Below are positions 6,692-15,045 of a stretch of 24,146 nt of DNA, piece after piece. Numbering within the stretch: the first letter of the stretch is position 1; each line of letters opens with the position of its first letter. Made by a program: the position numbers and the translations under genes. Below the pieces are notes generated by a model that saw only the letters and a program-made list of their open reading frames with translations, had not been told where the DNA came from and did no database searches. The stretch comes from Erysipelothrix sp. UBA3377 (GTDB lineage: Bacteria; Bacillota_I; Bacilli_A; Erysipelotrichales; Erysipelotrichaceae), in the NCBI GenBank assembly GCA_002359085.1, contig DEQB01000045.1:2533-26678 (forward strand), given 5' to 3'.

Positions 6692-9274
6692 TTAAGCATT
6701 CAGTTGTTGCAACACCAATTCAAGTTGACGATTATATTCTTCCAACTTACGTTTTTCTTCATCTACTTTAGCTTGCGGAGCTTTCGAAATAAAGTTTTCA
6801 TTGGAAAGCATGTTGGTACCACGCTTAATTTCAGACTCCAAACGAACCTTCTCGACTTCAAGTTTTTCTTTCAAAGCCTCTTTATCAACAAGTTCCTCTT
6901 GATCTAAAACAACAGCACCTTTCGCAATGGGTAATACCAACGCATCCGATAAAGTGTCTTTAAACGATACCTTAGCCATTGAAGATAACATATCCTTCAG
7001 TCCTTGGTTCAAATCATACGCATTGTTATGCTCATCAAGAATCTGAATACTCAAGGCTTTAGAAGGTTTTACTTCATAATTTACACGAGATTCACGAACT
7101 TGGGTAATCGCATTGAGTAAAAATGAAACCTCATCTAAGTCACTGGTCTCAATATCCATCACTGTAGGCCATGACTCAAGGTTAATACTTTCCAGTGCAT
7201 TGGGGAGTGTTAAGTAAATCTCCTCACTCACAAATGGCATAAAGGGTGAAATTAAAATCGTTATATTTTTAAGTATATACTGTAAGGTTGCTTTTGTTGC
7301 ATAAACTGCAGACTGATTATCACTTTGTAAGCCAGTCTTGGAAAGTTCAATATACCAGTTTGCGAAATCATCCCAAATAAAGTGAGTCAACGCAGAACCA
7401 ACATTCGCATATTCATACTTATCCATATTCATTTGAATTTCTTTAAGCGCCTTATTAAAACGATCGATAATATAACGATCCACTTGGTTTAAGTTCGCTT
7501 TATGGATATCATATGAGACACCCTCCAAATGCATGAATACAAAACGAGAAGCGTTCCAAATCTTGTTGATAAAGTTCCATGAACTCTCAACCTTTTCAGG
7601 TACATAACGCATATCTTGTCCCGGCGTAGAATTGGTTGTTAAGAAGAAACGCAATGCATCCACACCGTAGTCCTCAATAACATCCATCGGGTCCACACCA
7701 TTCCCCAGTGACTTACTCATTTTTCTACCTTTTTCATCACGAATTAATCCATGAATTAATACGTCTTTAAAAGGTACGTCTTTGGTAAAGTAGCGCGCTT
7801 GAAAAGCCATACGAGCCACCCAGAAAAAGATAATGTCATATCCCGTAACCATAACATTTGTAGGATAATAACGTTTAAAATCTTCCGTTTCTTCAGGCCA
7901 ACCCATGGTAGAGAAAGGCCACAAGGCACTTGAGAACCACGTATCCAAAACATCAGAATCTTGTGTATAGTTTTCTACATCTTCTGGTGCTTCAATACCC
8001 ACGTATACTTCACCGGTTTCATTATGGAACCAAGCAGGGATACGATGACCCCACCAAAGTTGACGTGAAATGGTCCAATCTTCAATATTTTCTAACCAAC
8101 GATCAAAAGTATTTGAGAATCTATCGGGGAAAAAGCTAATCGCATTGTCTTCTTGAAACTTTAAAACTTCTTTTGCTAATGGCTCCATCTTCACAAACCA
8201 CTGTAAAGAAAGATAAGGTTCAATGATCGCATCGGTTCTTTCGGAGTGTCCAACTTGATGTACATGTTTTTCAACACTGATTAAATTACCGTCTGCTTCA
8301 ATATCTGCGACCAAAGCTTTACGACATTCAAAACGACCCATTCCTTCATACTTGCCAGCAAGTGCATTCATGGTTCCATTTGGATGCATACAAATCGGCA
8401 TCTCTAAGCCATACTTCTCGCCAATCACAAAGTCATTGGGATCATGAGCCGGTGTACATTTCATAACACCCGTTCCGAATTCAATATCAATATAGTCATC
8501 CGTAATAATCGGAAGTGATTCACCGTTAGCCGGGTTAATTGCGTGTTTTCCAACCAAGTGAGTATAACGTGAATCATCCGGGTGAACCACAAGCACAACA
8601 TCCCCAAACATTGTTTCAGGACGCGTTGTGGCGACTTGTAGGGTTTCACCTGTCTCCACTACTTTATAGTTGAAAGTATAGAAACTACCTTCAACCTCTT
8701 TGTGAATAACTTCAATATTGGAAATGGCAGTCTCTGCCTCAACATCCCAGTTGATAATACGATTACCACGATAGATTAGCCCATCATTATATAAATCCAC
8801 AAAGACCTTAACAACGGCTTCATTCAAGCCCTCATCCAAGGTAAAACGTTCTCTGGAATAATCCAATGACAACCCTAATTTTGACCACTGTTCACGAATA
8901 TGACCGGCATACTCGTGTTTCCAATCCCAGCTTACTTCTAAAAACTTTTCTCTTCCCAAATCATATTTTGAAATACCATCAGCACGAAGACGCTCTTCTA
9001 CTTTTGCTTGCGTCGCAATTCCAGCATGATCCATTCCGGGTAAATAAAGTACATCTTTACCCATTAAACGCTGGTATCGCATGATAATATCTTGTAACGT
9101 AGTATCCCAAGCATGCCCTAAGTGTAATTTACCCGTTACGTTTGGGGGTGGAATTACCAAAGCATAAGGTGCTTTACTTGTATCACCCGCTTTAAAATAT
9201 TCCTTCTCAATCCAGGTATTGTATTTATCTTTTTCAACTTCTAAATGATTGTATTTTTGATCTAATTGACTCAT
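6692..9274 (-). CDS. valS: Valyl-tRNA synthetase
   Basis: 860 residues, class I aminoacyl-tRNA synthetase that charges tRNA-Val in the cytosol. The Rossmann catalytic core has the HIGH-type motif HLGH at 51-54 (within PPPNVTGKLHLGHAW) and KMSKS at 518-522. The inserted editing domain that hydrolyses mischarged Thr-tRNA-Val is recognisable from TTRPETMFGD (216-225) and the THxxHDPNDF-like stretch near 275-281. Other ValRS landmarks are DTWFSSALWPFS (444-455) and a C-terminal helical coiled coil (about 795-858). Length agrees with bacterial ValRS. Its ATG overlaps the stop of the upstream acetyltransferase as ATGA, so both are translated from the T-box-controlled transcript. A terminator follows directly. 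Confidence 0.97.
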   Translation of the reverse strand: MSQLDQKYNHLEVEKDKYNTWIEKEYFKAGDTSKAPYALVIPPPNVTGKLHLGHAWDTTLQDIIMRYQRLMGKDVLYLPGMDHAGIATQAKVEERLRADGISKYDLGREKFLEVSWDWKHEYAGHIREQWSKLGLSLDYSRERFTLDEGLNEAVVKVFVDLYNDGLIYRGNRIINWDVEAETAISNIEVIHKEVEGSFYTFNYKVVETGETLQVATTRPETMFGDVVLVVHPDDSRYTHLVGKHAINPANGESLPIITDDYIDIEFGTGVMKCTPAHDPNDFVIGEKYGLEMPICMHPNGTMNALAGKYEGMGRFECRKALVADIEADGNLISVEKHVHQVGHSERTDAIIEPYLSLQWFVKMEPLAKEVLKFQEDNAISFFPDRFSNTFDRWLENIEDWTISRQLWWGHRIPAWFHNETGEVYVGIEAPEDVENYTQDSDVLDTWFSSALWPFSTMGWPEETEDFKRYYPTNVMVTGYDIIFFWVARMAFQARYFTKDVPFKDVLIHGLIRDEKGRKMSKSLGNGVDPMDVIEDYGVDALRFFLTTNSTPGQDMRYVPEKVESSWNFINKIWNASRFVFMHLEGVSYDIHKANLNQVDRYIIDRFNKALKEIQMNMDKYEYANVGSALTHFIWDDFANWYIELSKTGLQSDNQSAVYATKATLQYILKNITILISPFMPFVSEEIYLTLPNALESINLESWPTVMDIETSDLDEVSFLLNAITQVRESRVNYEVKPSKALSIQILDEHNNAYDLNQGLKDMLSSMAKVSFKDTLSDALVLPIAKGAVVLDQEELVDKEALKEKLEVEKVRLESEIKRGTNMLSNENFISKAPQAKVDEEKRKLEEYNRQLELVLQQLNA

Positions 9275-9798
9275 TTTAAATCTCCCTTCAATAAACTATA
9301 AAACGGCATATCAACATAGGTATCGCCAAACTTTGTGTGTTGACGTCTGTCACCTTCATAGACAAAACCTACTTTTTCAATCACACGACGTGATCCTTCA
9401 TTTTGTTTCAAATGCGTAATCTCAATTCTTCGAATGTTTTTATCCTCAAATAAATGACGAACATAACACATAACGGCTTCAGTCATCAAACCCTGATTCC
9501 AATAATCACGATGCAAGACATAACCTATCTCAACAGTATCTCCCATTTGAATCGGTCCAGAATCAACGGTACCAATCATACGTTGGGATTCTTTTAAGAT
9601 GATTGCTAAAGCATTAAAATGCTTGTTAGGATCTCGATTCAGAAAAAAATGTTGTAAAGAATCATATGCATCATCCATAGATTCATACGTATTATACGAG
9701 ACATACTCAGTTACCAAGGGATCACTACTATATTCATAGAGTGCCTCTGCATCATCTTTTTCAATTGGTCTCAATATTAATCTATCAGTTTCTAACAT
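9271..9798 (-). CDS. GNAT-family (RimJ/RimL-like) N-acetyltransferase
   Basis: 175 residues with the layout of RimJ/RimL-type acetyltransferases: an N-terminal LETDRLILRPIEKDDA start, a central strand region with IGYVLHRDYWNQGLMTEA (91-108) forming the acetyl-CoA pyrophosphate loop, and a C-terminal NEGSRRVIEKVGFVYEG block (133-149). Such enzymes transfer an acetyl group from acetyl-CoA to an amine on a protein N-terminus or small molecule; the acceptor here is unknown. It is the first gene after the valine T-box leader, has an AGGAGGGC ribosome binding site, and overlaps valS by 4 bases. Its expression should therefore rise when tRNA-Val is uncharged. Involvement in translation or amino-acid metabolism is only suggested by this context. 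Confidence 0.88.
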   Translation of the reverse strand: MLETDRLILRPIEKDDAEALYEYSSDPLVTEYVSYNTYESMDDAYDSLQHFFLNRDPNKHFNALAIILKESQRMIGTVDSGPIQMGDTVEIGYVLHRDYWNQGLMTEAVMCYVRHLFEDKNIRRIEITHLKQNEGSRRVIEKVGFVYEGDRRQHTKFGDTYVDMPFYSLLKGDLK

Positions 9799-9813
9799 GT
9801 GTGCCCTCCTAAA

Positions 9814-10026
9814 ATAAAAAAAGTCCCACTAAAGGACGATTATAAAACCGTGGTACCACCTAAATTTTTGTCTCAATACTTTAACGCAGCAATACGGATA
9901 TTTCTACTCAATTCAAAATATCATTTCACAAGCGACCCTTCCATAAATTCGTATCTTGTGTTTCACCCAACCACAAGTCTCTAAATATACAAATAAAATG
10001 TACTTCCTCTTGATCATTAATGTTGA
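9814..10026 (-). ncRNA. Valine-specific T-box riboswitch leader
   Basis: The minus-strand leader has the T-box features in order. Stem I has an apical hairpin CTTGTG / CACAAG (9955-9977) with the GTTGGGTG loop, and an AGAGA element beside it. The specifier loop has an AGTA on its 5' side and GAAGGGTCG on its 3' side. The specifier codon is GTC (plus strand 9934-9936), reading valine. The T-box sequence proper is AGGTGGTACCACGG (9848-9861), whose TGGT would pair with the ACCA end of tRNA-Val. A terminator, GTACCAC pairing with GTGGGAC (one mismatch) and then seven Ts, lies at about 9816-9857. Uncharged tRNA-Val should stabilise the antiterminator. The downstream gene valS confirms the specificity. 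Confidence 0.93.
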
Positions 10027-10030
10027 GACT

Positions 10031-10059
10031 ATTATATCATGCACTAGCGATCTTTTCAA
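10031..10059 (-). promoter_or_regulatory. Promoter of the T-box / acetyltransferase / valS transcript
   Basis: Minus-strand -35 TTGAAA (10054-10059), a 17-bp spacer, and -10 TATAAT (10031-10036) extended by TG (TGATATAAT). The start would be near 10024, right at the base of T-box stem I. This is a near-consensus housekeeping sigma-factor promoter. Confidence 0.85.
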
Positions 10060-10092
10060 TTATTAAAAGTCTTCGTATGTTCAGTTAATACA

Positions 10093-10124
10093 TGAAAGGA
10101 CCAGAGTGGTTTCACTTTGGTCCT
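10093..10124 (-). terminator. Terminator after the GlsB/YeaQ-like gene
   Basis: A 12-bp stem (10097-10108 and 10113-10124, one G-T pair) with a 4-base loop. On the minus strand it is followed only by TTTC, so the U-tract is weak. It sits 9 bases after the stop at 10134. Confidence 0.65.
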
Positions 10125-10133
10125 CAACACGCG

Positions 10134-10367
10134 TTATCTACCAAAAACTAAGTTAACGAGCACATTCACAATCACTGCACCCAAGACTGCTGGAACAATC
10201 GCCATACCCGCAAGTGTAGGTCCCCATGATCCAAATAAGTATTGGCCCAAACTGGCTCCCAAGAGTCCAGCAATTATATTGTAGATTAATCCGTCTTTCT
10301 TTTTAGTGAAAAGACCCGATATTGCACCAATCAGTGCACCGATAAGTAAAGTCCATAACCAACCCAT
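10134..10367 (-). CDS. GlsB/YeaQ/YmgE-family small membrane protein
   Basis: 77 residues, almost entirely hydrophobic, with three likely membrane segments (about 3-20, 28-46 and 51-74) and glycine-rich helices. It begins MGWLWTLLIGALIGAISG and ends in ANVLVNLVFG-like sequence, matching the family often labelled transglycosylase-associated or GlsB/YeaQ. In other Firmicutes members are linked to general or cell-envelope stress, but the biochemical role is unknown; the transglycosylase label is not evidence of enzyme activity. Start and the upstream stop share one base (TAATG), so it is co-translated with the 80-residue gene before it. A hairpin terminator follows. Confidence 0.85.
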   Translation of the reverse strand: MGWLWTLLIGALIGAISGLFTKKKDGLIYNIIAGLLGASLGQYLFGSWGPTLAGMAIVPAVLGAVIVNVLVNLVFGR

Positions 10368-10609
10368 TATAACACCTCTTCCTCTATGTCTTTTAATGCA
10401 TTTTTAGCATCTTGAGCATATCCTTTGATATGACCTTTTCCTTTGTCTATCATCCCATCCAGTTTTTGCATGGGATCATCATTCATCGTACCAATTCTTA
10501 ATTTCATTTCACCTGTAATGCGATCCAGTAGGCCTGACTTTCGCATGGCTTCATAAACAACAATACTACCCAAGGCAGTAATCGCAAACGTTTTGAATTT
10601 TTTCATCAT
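10367..10609 (-). CDS. Small helical protein of unknown function, paired with a GlsB-like gene
   Basis: 80 residues. Residues about 6-21 (FKTFAITALGSIVVYE) form a single hydrophobic segment, which could be a membrane anchor. The remainder is charged and helical, with a C-terminal KGHIKGYAQDAKNALKDIEEEV stretch resembling YtxH or CsbD-like stress proteins. I do not recognise a definite family. Two ATGs start the frame (10609 and 10606). The AGGAGGT at 10614-10620 is 4 bases from the first and 7 from the second, so the second may be used. It shares one base with the following membrane-protein gene, so the two likely act together, perhaps in envelope stress. Confidence 0.75.
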   Translation of the reverse strand: MMKKFKTFAITALGSIVVYEAMRKSGLLDRITGEMKLRIGTMNDDPMQKLDGMIDKGKGHIKGYAQDAKNALKDIEEEVL

Positions 10610-10620
10610 TGATACCTCCT

Positions 10621-10738
10621 ACTAAAATCCTAACACGATGAAATATATAATTACAATTAATATAATCTAATAATCACAATATTTTCACAAAAAACACATA
10701 TTTGAGTATAAATTCAAGATAAATATGCTTTAAGGACA
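10621..10738. other. AT-rich intergenic region, no gene seen
   Basis: About 118 bases, very AT-rich. It must hold the promoter for the 80-residue gene, since a terminator closes the previous operon. I could not place a convincing -35/-10 pair. TTGTGA occurs twice, 11 bp apart, on the minus strand around 10672-10690. Confidence 0.4.
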
Positions 10739-10766
10739 TAAAAAAAACATGAAGCTTACTTCACGT
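10739..10766 (-). terminator. Intrinsic terminator overlapping the ysxC stop codon
   Basis: Stem ACGTGAAG / CTTCATGT on the minus strand (10759-10766 and 10747-10754, one G-T pair), with loop TAAG at 10755-10758 and a run of eight Ts. The TAA stop of ysxC (10756-10758) is in the loop, so the terminator's 5' arm is coding sequence. It ends the tig-lon-ysxC unit. Confidence 0.88.
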
Positions 10767-11328
10767 TTTTAAGAATGTATTTTTGAATATTGGGTGTATG
10801 ATTGGCATCAAGCGTAGAAAATAAAAACGTTGGTAAACCCGTTTCACGTTCGATTTTCATTTTCGCTTGCATCATCTTACTCCGCGATAATTTATCGACT
10901 TTAGACAATACAATCGCACATGGAATGTCATTGTATTCAGCAAAATCCAACATTATGTAATCGTCATCAACAATACCACGTCTCACATCCACTACAACCA
11001 ACATAACACGGGGGCTTCTCAATTCAAAGTACCCATCCATAAGATGTGCATAATCAAGTTGTTCTTGATGGGATCGATTCGCATAACCATAACCCGGAAC
11101 ATCCACCAATATCAATTTATCATTGATCTCGTAGAAATTAATTAATCGTGTCTTACCCGGTCTTTGACCCACATAAGCAAGCCGCTTACGATTGGTTAAA
11201 GCATTGATGAGTGATGATTTACCCACATTACTTTTACCAACCATAAGAATTTCAGCTTGATGCGTATTTGGGAACTGTTCCGGCTGAGCGCAAGATATGA
11301 TTAATTTAGCATCATGTGCCTTTAACAT
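10756..11328 (-). CDS. ysxC: Ribosome biogenesis GTPase YsxC/EngB
   Basis: 190-residue TRAFAC-class GTPase of the EngB family, required for late assembly of the 50S ribosomal subunit in Bacillus. Visible GTPase motifs: G1 GKSNVGKS (31-38), G2 region RPGKTRLINF (56-65), G3 DVPGYG (76-81) and G4 SKVD (142-145). The length is typical for the family. Its ATG shares one base with the lon stop (TAATG), as in many Firmicutes where ysxC follows lon, which points to translational coupling. The mRNA ends in a terminator formed partly by its own last codons. Symbols engB, yihA and ysxC are all in use for this family. Confidence 0.96.
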   Translation of the reverse strand: MLKAHDAKLIISCAQPEQFPNTHQAEILMVGKSNVGKSSLINALTNRKRLAYVGQRPGKTRLINFYEINDKLILVDVPGYGYANRSHQEQLDYAHLMDGYFELRSPRVMLVVVDVRRGIVDDDYIMLDFAEYNDIPCAIVLSKVDKLSRSKMMQAKMKIERETGLPTFLFSTLDANHTPNIQKYILKNVK

Positions 11329-13673
11329 TATACCAACGCCGCCTCTAAGACATCATGCATTGTTTCAGCAGAAATAAATTCAATATCCGCTAAAACTGTT
11401 GCTGGAACTTCGTCCAAGTCTTTTTCATTTTGTTTTGGGATTACGATACGTTTAATACCAACGCGATGTGCACCCAATGATTTTTCCTTCAATCCACCAA
11501 TCGGTAAAACATGTCCTCTAAGGGTTACTTCACCTGTCATGGCAATATCTGAATATACTTCACGATTTGTGATCGCACTGATTAAAGCCGTGGTTAAGGT
11601 AACACCTGCACTGGGTCCATCTTTTGGAACTGCACCTTCAGGCACGTGGATGTGAATATCATGGGTTTCAAAGAAATCAACAGGAATGTTTAATTTTTCA
11701 GCATTACTTTGGACAAATCCAAATGCAATTTCTGCAGATTCCTTCATGACATCGCCCAACTGTCCCGTGACATGTAATCTTCCTTTACCTTTAAAATGGG
11801 TTACTTCAACGGGTAGGACATCGCCACCAAATGATGTATAAGCAAGACCCGTAACAACACCCACCTGATTGCCTTGTTCTTTACGTCCATGGTCAAAGAT
11901 ATTCTTACCAAGGTACTCGAGAATTCGTTTCTCATTGATTGTGACAGATTTTTTACCATCCTGTAGAATCGCTAAGACGACTTTACGCGCCAAGGATGCA
12001 ATCACGCGTTCAAGTTGACGCACACCTGCTTCACGAGTATAGTGACGAATAATATAAAGAATTTGATCATCACTTAATTTGAATTGAGATTTCTTCAATC
12101 CATTCACTTTTAACTGTTTTGGAATTAAGTGTTCTCTGGCAATATGCATTTTTTCAATTTCTGTATATGAAGACAATTGAATAATTTCAAGTCTGTCTCT
12201 TAAAGCTTCAGGAATGTCTCCCAAATAGTTTGCGGTTGCGATAAACATGACGTTGGATAGATCATAAGGTTCTTCCAAGTAATGATCACTAAACAACTTG
12301 TTTTGTTCAGGGTCCAATACTTCCAACATTGCGCTGGATGGGTCACCTTTATAGTCAGAAGCCATTTTATCAATCTCATCCAGTAAGAATACAGGATTCA
12401 AGACACCCGCTTTTTTCATACCTTGAATAATACGACCCGGCATAGAGCCCAAGTAGGTTCTTCTGTGACCTCTTATTTCTGCTTCATCACGCACACCACC
12501 TAAAGATGCTTTCACAAACTTACGGTTCAGTGCCTTTGAAATGGATGATGCCAATGAAGTTTTACCAACCCCTGGAGGACCCACCAATGCTAAAATCGGT
12601 GCATCCAAAGATCCAGTCATGGTCTTCACTGCCAAGTATTCCATAATACGGTCTTTAACTTTTTCTAATCCATAATGATCTGCATCCAAAATGGCACGAA
12701 CATCTTTCAAATCCTCATTATCATCTGTTTTTTGATACCAAGGTGTCTTTAATAGCCACTCTAAATAACTTCTCACAACACCGGATTCACCACTTGCTTG
12801 AGGTAACATCTCATAGCGTTGTAATTCTTCAAGTGCTCTTTCTTTGACGCTTTCAGGATATGGATTGTTTTGAATCATCGTTCTAAATTCATCACTGTCT
12901 TCACTCACATCCGCAACATCACCCAATTCTTCACGAATGGCACGCATTTTTTCACGCAAGTAATATTCACGTTGATTTTCTTCAACGCGACCTTTAACAC
13001 GTTCATTTATGTCACTTTCGATGTCACTCAAAGTCTTTTCACGTTGAATTTCACTTAAGATTATTTCAATACGTGTATTGACATTCAACGTTTCCAATAA
13101 CGTTTGTTTACTCTCTAAAGGTAGTGGAAAGTGCTGCGCGAATTGATCAGCAAGCTGTGTCGGCGCCATACTTTGAAGTAAGAAATTATCCCAAAACTCT
13201 CTGGGTATATTCACGCTTTGTCCACCGGATCTTGAAGCACGGTCAAAACTCATAGCGTTTTTAATTTCACGGTTAATAGAACGAATGAGTGCTTCCTCTT
13301 CATCCTTATCGCCCATTTCATCTTCAAGTAATGTAACAGACGCAAATAACATCTGACTGTCTTCATTTAATGTGTCGATTTTAGCTCTTTGAAGGCCACT
13401 AAAAGTCACACGCAAGAATCCTTGTTTTTGTTTAACACTCTTGATGTGTACCAAAGTACCCACTTCATAAAGTTCATCTACCAAAGGGTCATCGACCAAG
13501 ACATCTTTTTGACTGACAAGCACAACATGACCATTAAAGAATTTTTCGGCTTCTTCAATAGCATTGATACTCTTAGGTCTACCTACTTCAATCAAGATTT
13601 CTTGATTTGGAAACAAGACGATGCCACGCGTCGCAACCACTGGAATGTTCATTCTTTTGCTTTCTTCTTGCAT
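11328..13673 (-). CDS. lon: ATP-dependent protease La (Lon)
   Basis: 781 residues in the standard LonA order. The N-terminal substrate-recognition domain is at about 8-205 and a coiled-coil linker at about 210-310. The AAA+ module has Walker A GPPGVGKT (365-372) and Walker B VFLLDE (428-433). The C-terminal protease domain has the catalytic dyad Ser688 (in PKDGPSAG) and Lys731 (in GGLKEK), spaced 43 apart as in E. coli. It degrades misfolded and regulatory proteins in the cytosol. The ribosome binding site AAAGGAGGG precedes the ATG. It lies downstream of tig, separated by a hairpin terminator. No separate promoter is obvious, so part of its transcription may be read-through from the HrcA-controlled tig promoter. 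It shares one base with ysxC. Confidence 0.98.
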   Translation of the reverse strand: MQEESKRMNIPVVATRGIVLFPNQEILIEVGRPKSINAIEEAEKFFNGHVVLVSQKDVLVDDPLVDELYEVGTLVHIKSVKQKQGFLRVTFSGLQRAKIDTLNEDSQMLFASVTLLEDEMGDKDEEEALIRSINREIKNAMSFDRASRSGGQSVNIPREFWDNFLLQSMAPTQLADQFAQHFPLPLESKQTLLETLNVNTRIEIILSEIQREKTLSDIESDINERVKGRVEENQREYYLREKMRAIREELGDVADVSEDSDEFRTMIQNNPYPESVKERALEELQRYEMLPQASGESGVVRSYLEWLLKTPWYQKTDDNEDLKDVRAILDADHYGLEKVKDRIMEYLAVKTMTGSLDAPILALVGPPGVGKTSLASSISKALNRKFVKASLGGVRDEAEIRGHRRTYLGSMPGRIIQGMKKAGVLNPVFLLDEIDKMASDYKGDPSSAMLEVLDPEQNKLFSDHYLEEPYDLSNVMFIATANYLGDIPEALRDRLEIIQLSSYTEIEKMHIAREHLIPKQLKVNGLKKSQFKLSDDQILYIIRHYTREAGVRQLERVIASLARKVVLAILQDGKKSVTINEKRILEYLGKNIFDHGRKEQGNQVGVVTGLAYTSFGGDVLPVEVTHFKGKGRLHVTGQLGDVMKESAEIAFGFVQSNAEKLNIPVDFFETHDIHIHVPEGAVPKDGPSAGVTLTTALISAITNREVYSDIAMTGEVTLRGHVLPIGGLKEKSLGAHRVGIKRIVIPKQNEKDLDEVPATVLADIEFISAETMHDVLEAALV

Positions 13674-13689
13674 CTATAATCCCTCCTTT

Positions 13690-13716
13690 GATTAAAAAAG
13701 ACGCCAGGCGTCTTTT
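13690..13716 (-). terminator. Terminator between tig and lon
   Basis: Stem AAAAGACGC / GCGTCTTTT (13696-13704 and 13708-13716) with a short 3-base loop, followed on the minus strand by further Ts. It starts 3 bases after the tig stop and ends shortly before the lon ribosome binding site. It would make lon expression depend on read-through or an unseen promoter. Confidence 0.75.
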
Positions 13717-13719
13717 CTA

Positions 13720-14994
13720 TTAAACTCGTGATGCTTGTACGAGCTCAACTGCCTTACGAACTAAGATATCATAAGTAAGTTGCTCTACTGTAATAATTTG
13801 CTTAATTTGATCAACTGGCAAACCATACATTTCAGAAATATTCCCGTATTCAGTTTCTACATCTTCAGCTTCAACTTTCAACGATTCAACTTCAGCAATT
13901 TTCTCTAAAACTAAGCGAGAACGGACGCGTTTATTCGCATCTTCACGCATTTGTTCTTTAATATCTTCTTCTGTTTGATTTAATATTTGAGAATACAATT
14001 CAAAGTTTAATCCTTGTTGAGCGAGACGTTGTTCAAACTCTTGGAACATTTGGTTCAATTCTTCTTCAACCATTTCTTCAGGAATTTCAACAGTCGCATT
14101 ATCCGCAACAGTTGAAATGAGTAAATCATTCACACGATCTTCCTCAGCTTGCTCACGTTGTTTTGTTAAAGTATTTTTAATATCTTCTCTCAACGCATCC
14201 AATGTTTCAATGCCTTCACGATCCAACAATAAAGCCAAATCATCATTCAATTCAGGCAATTCTCTTACTTTAACTTCATGAAGTTTTACTTTAAAAATAA
14301 CGTCTTGTCCCTTAAGTTCTTCAACATGGTATGTATCTGGAAACGTAAGTTCTAAATCTTTTTCGTCGCCCTCTTTCATACCAATGAGTGCTTCCTCAAA
14401 TCCTGGAATGAATGAGTTAGATCCGATTTCCAAAGTATAGTTTTCACCTTTACCACCTTCGAAAGCAACATCGTCTTTGAATCCTTCAAAATCAATAACA
14501 ACTGTATTACCATTTTCAACAACACCGTTTTCTACTACAACAAGTTCAGCATTGTTTTCTTGAAGGTGTCCCAACTCATGGTCAATATCTTCATCTGAAA
14601 CAGTAATATCTTCTGCTTCAATTTCAATTCCTTTGTATTCACCTAAAGTAACTTCAGGTTTAACAACGATACTAAAGATAAACACAAGTTCATCTTTTGA
14701 TAATTTTTCAACATCCATGCTTGGTTGAGCAACAGGTTCTAAGTTATGTTCAGCCATCGCTTCAGCAAATACATCATTCGCTACCAAGTCAATTGCATCC
14801 ATAAGAACTGCTTGTTCACTTACTTGTTTTTCAGCAAGCTTTTTAGGCGCATGTCCTTTTCTAAAACCTTCAACTTCAACATTTTTAACCAAAGCATCTA
14901 ACGCTTTTTCTTGAGCATCTTTCCAAACTTTTTGGTCAACCTCAACTTTTAATTGTCCTTTTGAATTTTCTTTTAATTCCCAATTTGTTTTCAT
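13720..14994 (-). CDS. tig: Trigger factor (ribosome-associated chaperone, prolyl isomerase)
   Basis: 424 residues in three parts. The N-terminal ribosome-binding domain (about 1-145) has the signature VEGFRKGHAPKKL, a close form of the ribosome-docking GFRxGxxP loop. The FKBP-type prolyl isomerase domain is at about 160-245, with VVIDFEGFKDDVAFEGGKGENYTLEIGS-type sequence and FIPGFEEALIGM. The helical C-terminal chaperone arms are at about 250-424. It binds nascent chains at the ribosome exit tunnel. The ATG has AGGAGGAACT just before it. Control by HrcA is indicated by a CIRCE element in the promoter. It heads the tig-lon-ysxC block; clpX, often found between tig and lon, is absent here. 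Confidence 0.97.
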   Translation of the reverse strand: MKTNWELKENSKGQLKVEVDQKVWKDAQEKALDALVKNVEVEGFRKGHAPKKLAEKQVSEQAVLMDAIDLVANDVFAEAMAEHNLEPVAQPSMDVEKLSKDELVFIFSIVVKPEVTLGEYKGIEIEAEDITVSDEDIDHELGHLQENNAELVVVENGVVENGNTVVIDFEGFKDDVAFEGGKGENYTLEIGSNSFIPGFEEALIGMKEGDEKDLELTFPDTYHVEELKGQDVIFKVKLHEVKVRELPELNDDLALLLDREGIETLDALREDIKNTLTKQREQAEEDRVNDLLISTVADNATVEIPEEMVEEELNQMFQEFEQRLAQQGLNFELYSQILNQTEEDIKEQMREDANKRVRSRLVLEKIAEVESLKVEAEDVETEYGNISEMYGLPVDQIKQIITVEQLTYDILVRKAVELVQASRV

Positions 14995-15017
14995 AGTTCC
15001 TCCTACTTACGAATATT

Positions 15018-15045
15018 ATTATAACACATAAATTAGCACTGTCAA
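15018..15045 (-). promoter_or_regulatory. tig promoter
   Basis: Minus-strand -35 TTGACA (15040-15045), 16-bp spacer, extended -10 TGTTATAAT with TATAAT at 15018-15023. This is a consensus housekeeping promoter. The -35 hexamer overlaps the CIRCE operator. Confidence 0.88.

Noticed and set aside
9799..9984. Open frame of 61 codons on the plus strand
   Set aside because: It lies antisense to the T-box leader, has no ribosome binding site, and its sequence is fully explained by the riboswitch.
10672..10690. Repeated TTGTGA as a possible operator or -35 for the 80-residue gene
   Set aside because: No -10 is at a good distance from either copy, and short AT-rich repeats are expected by chance here.
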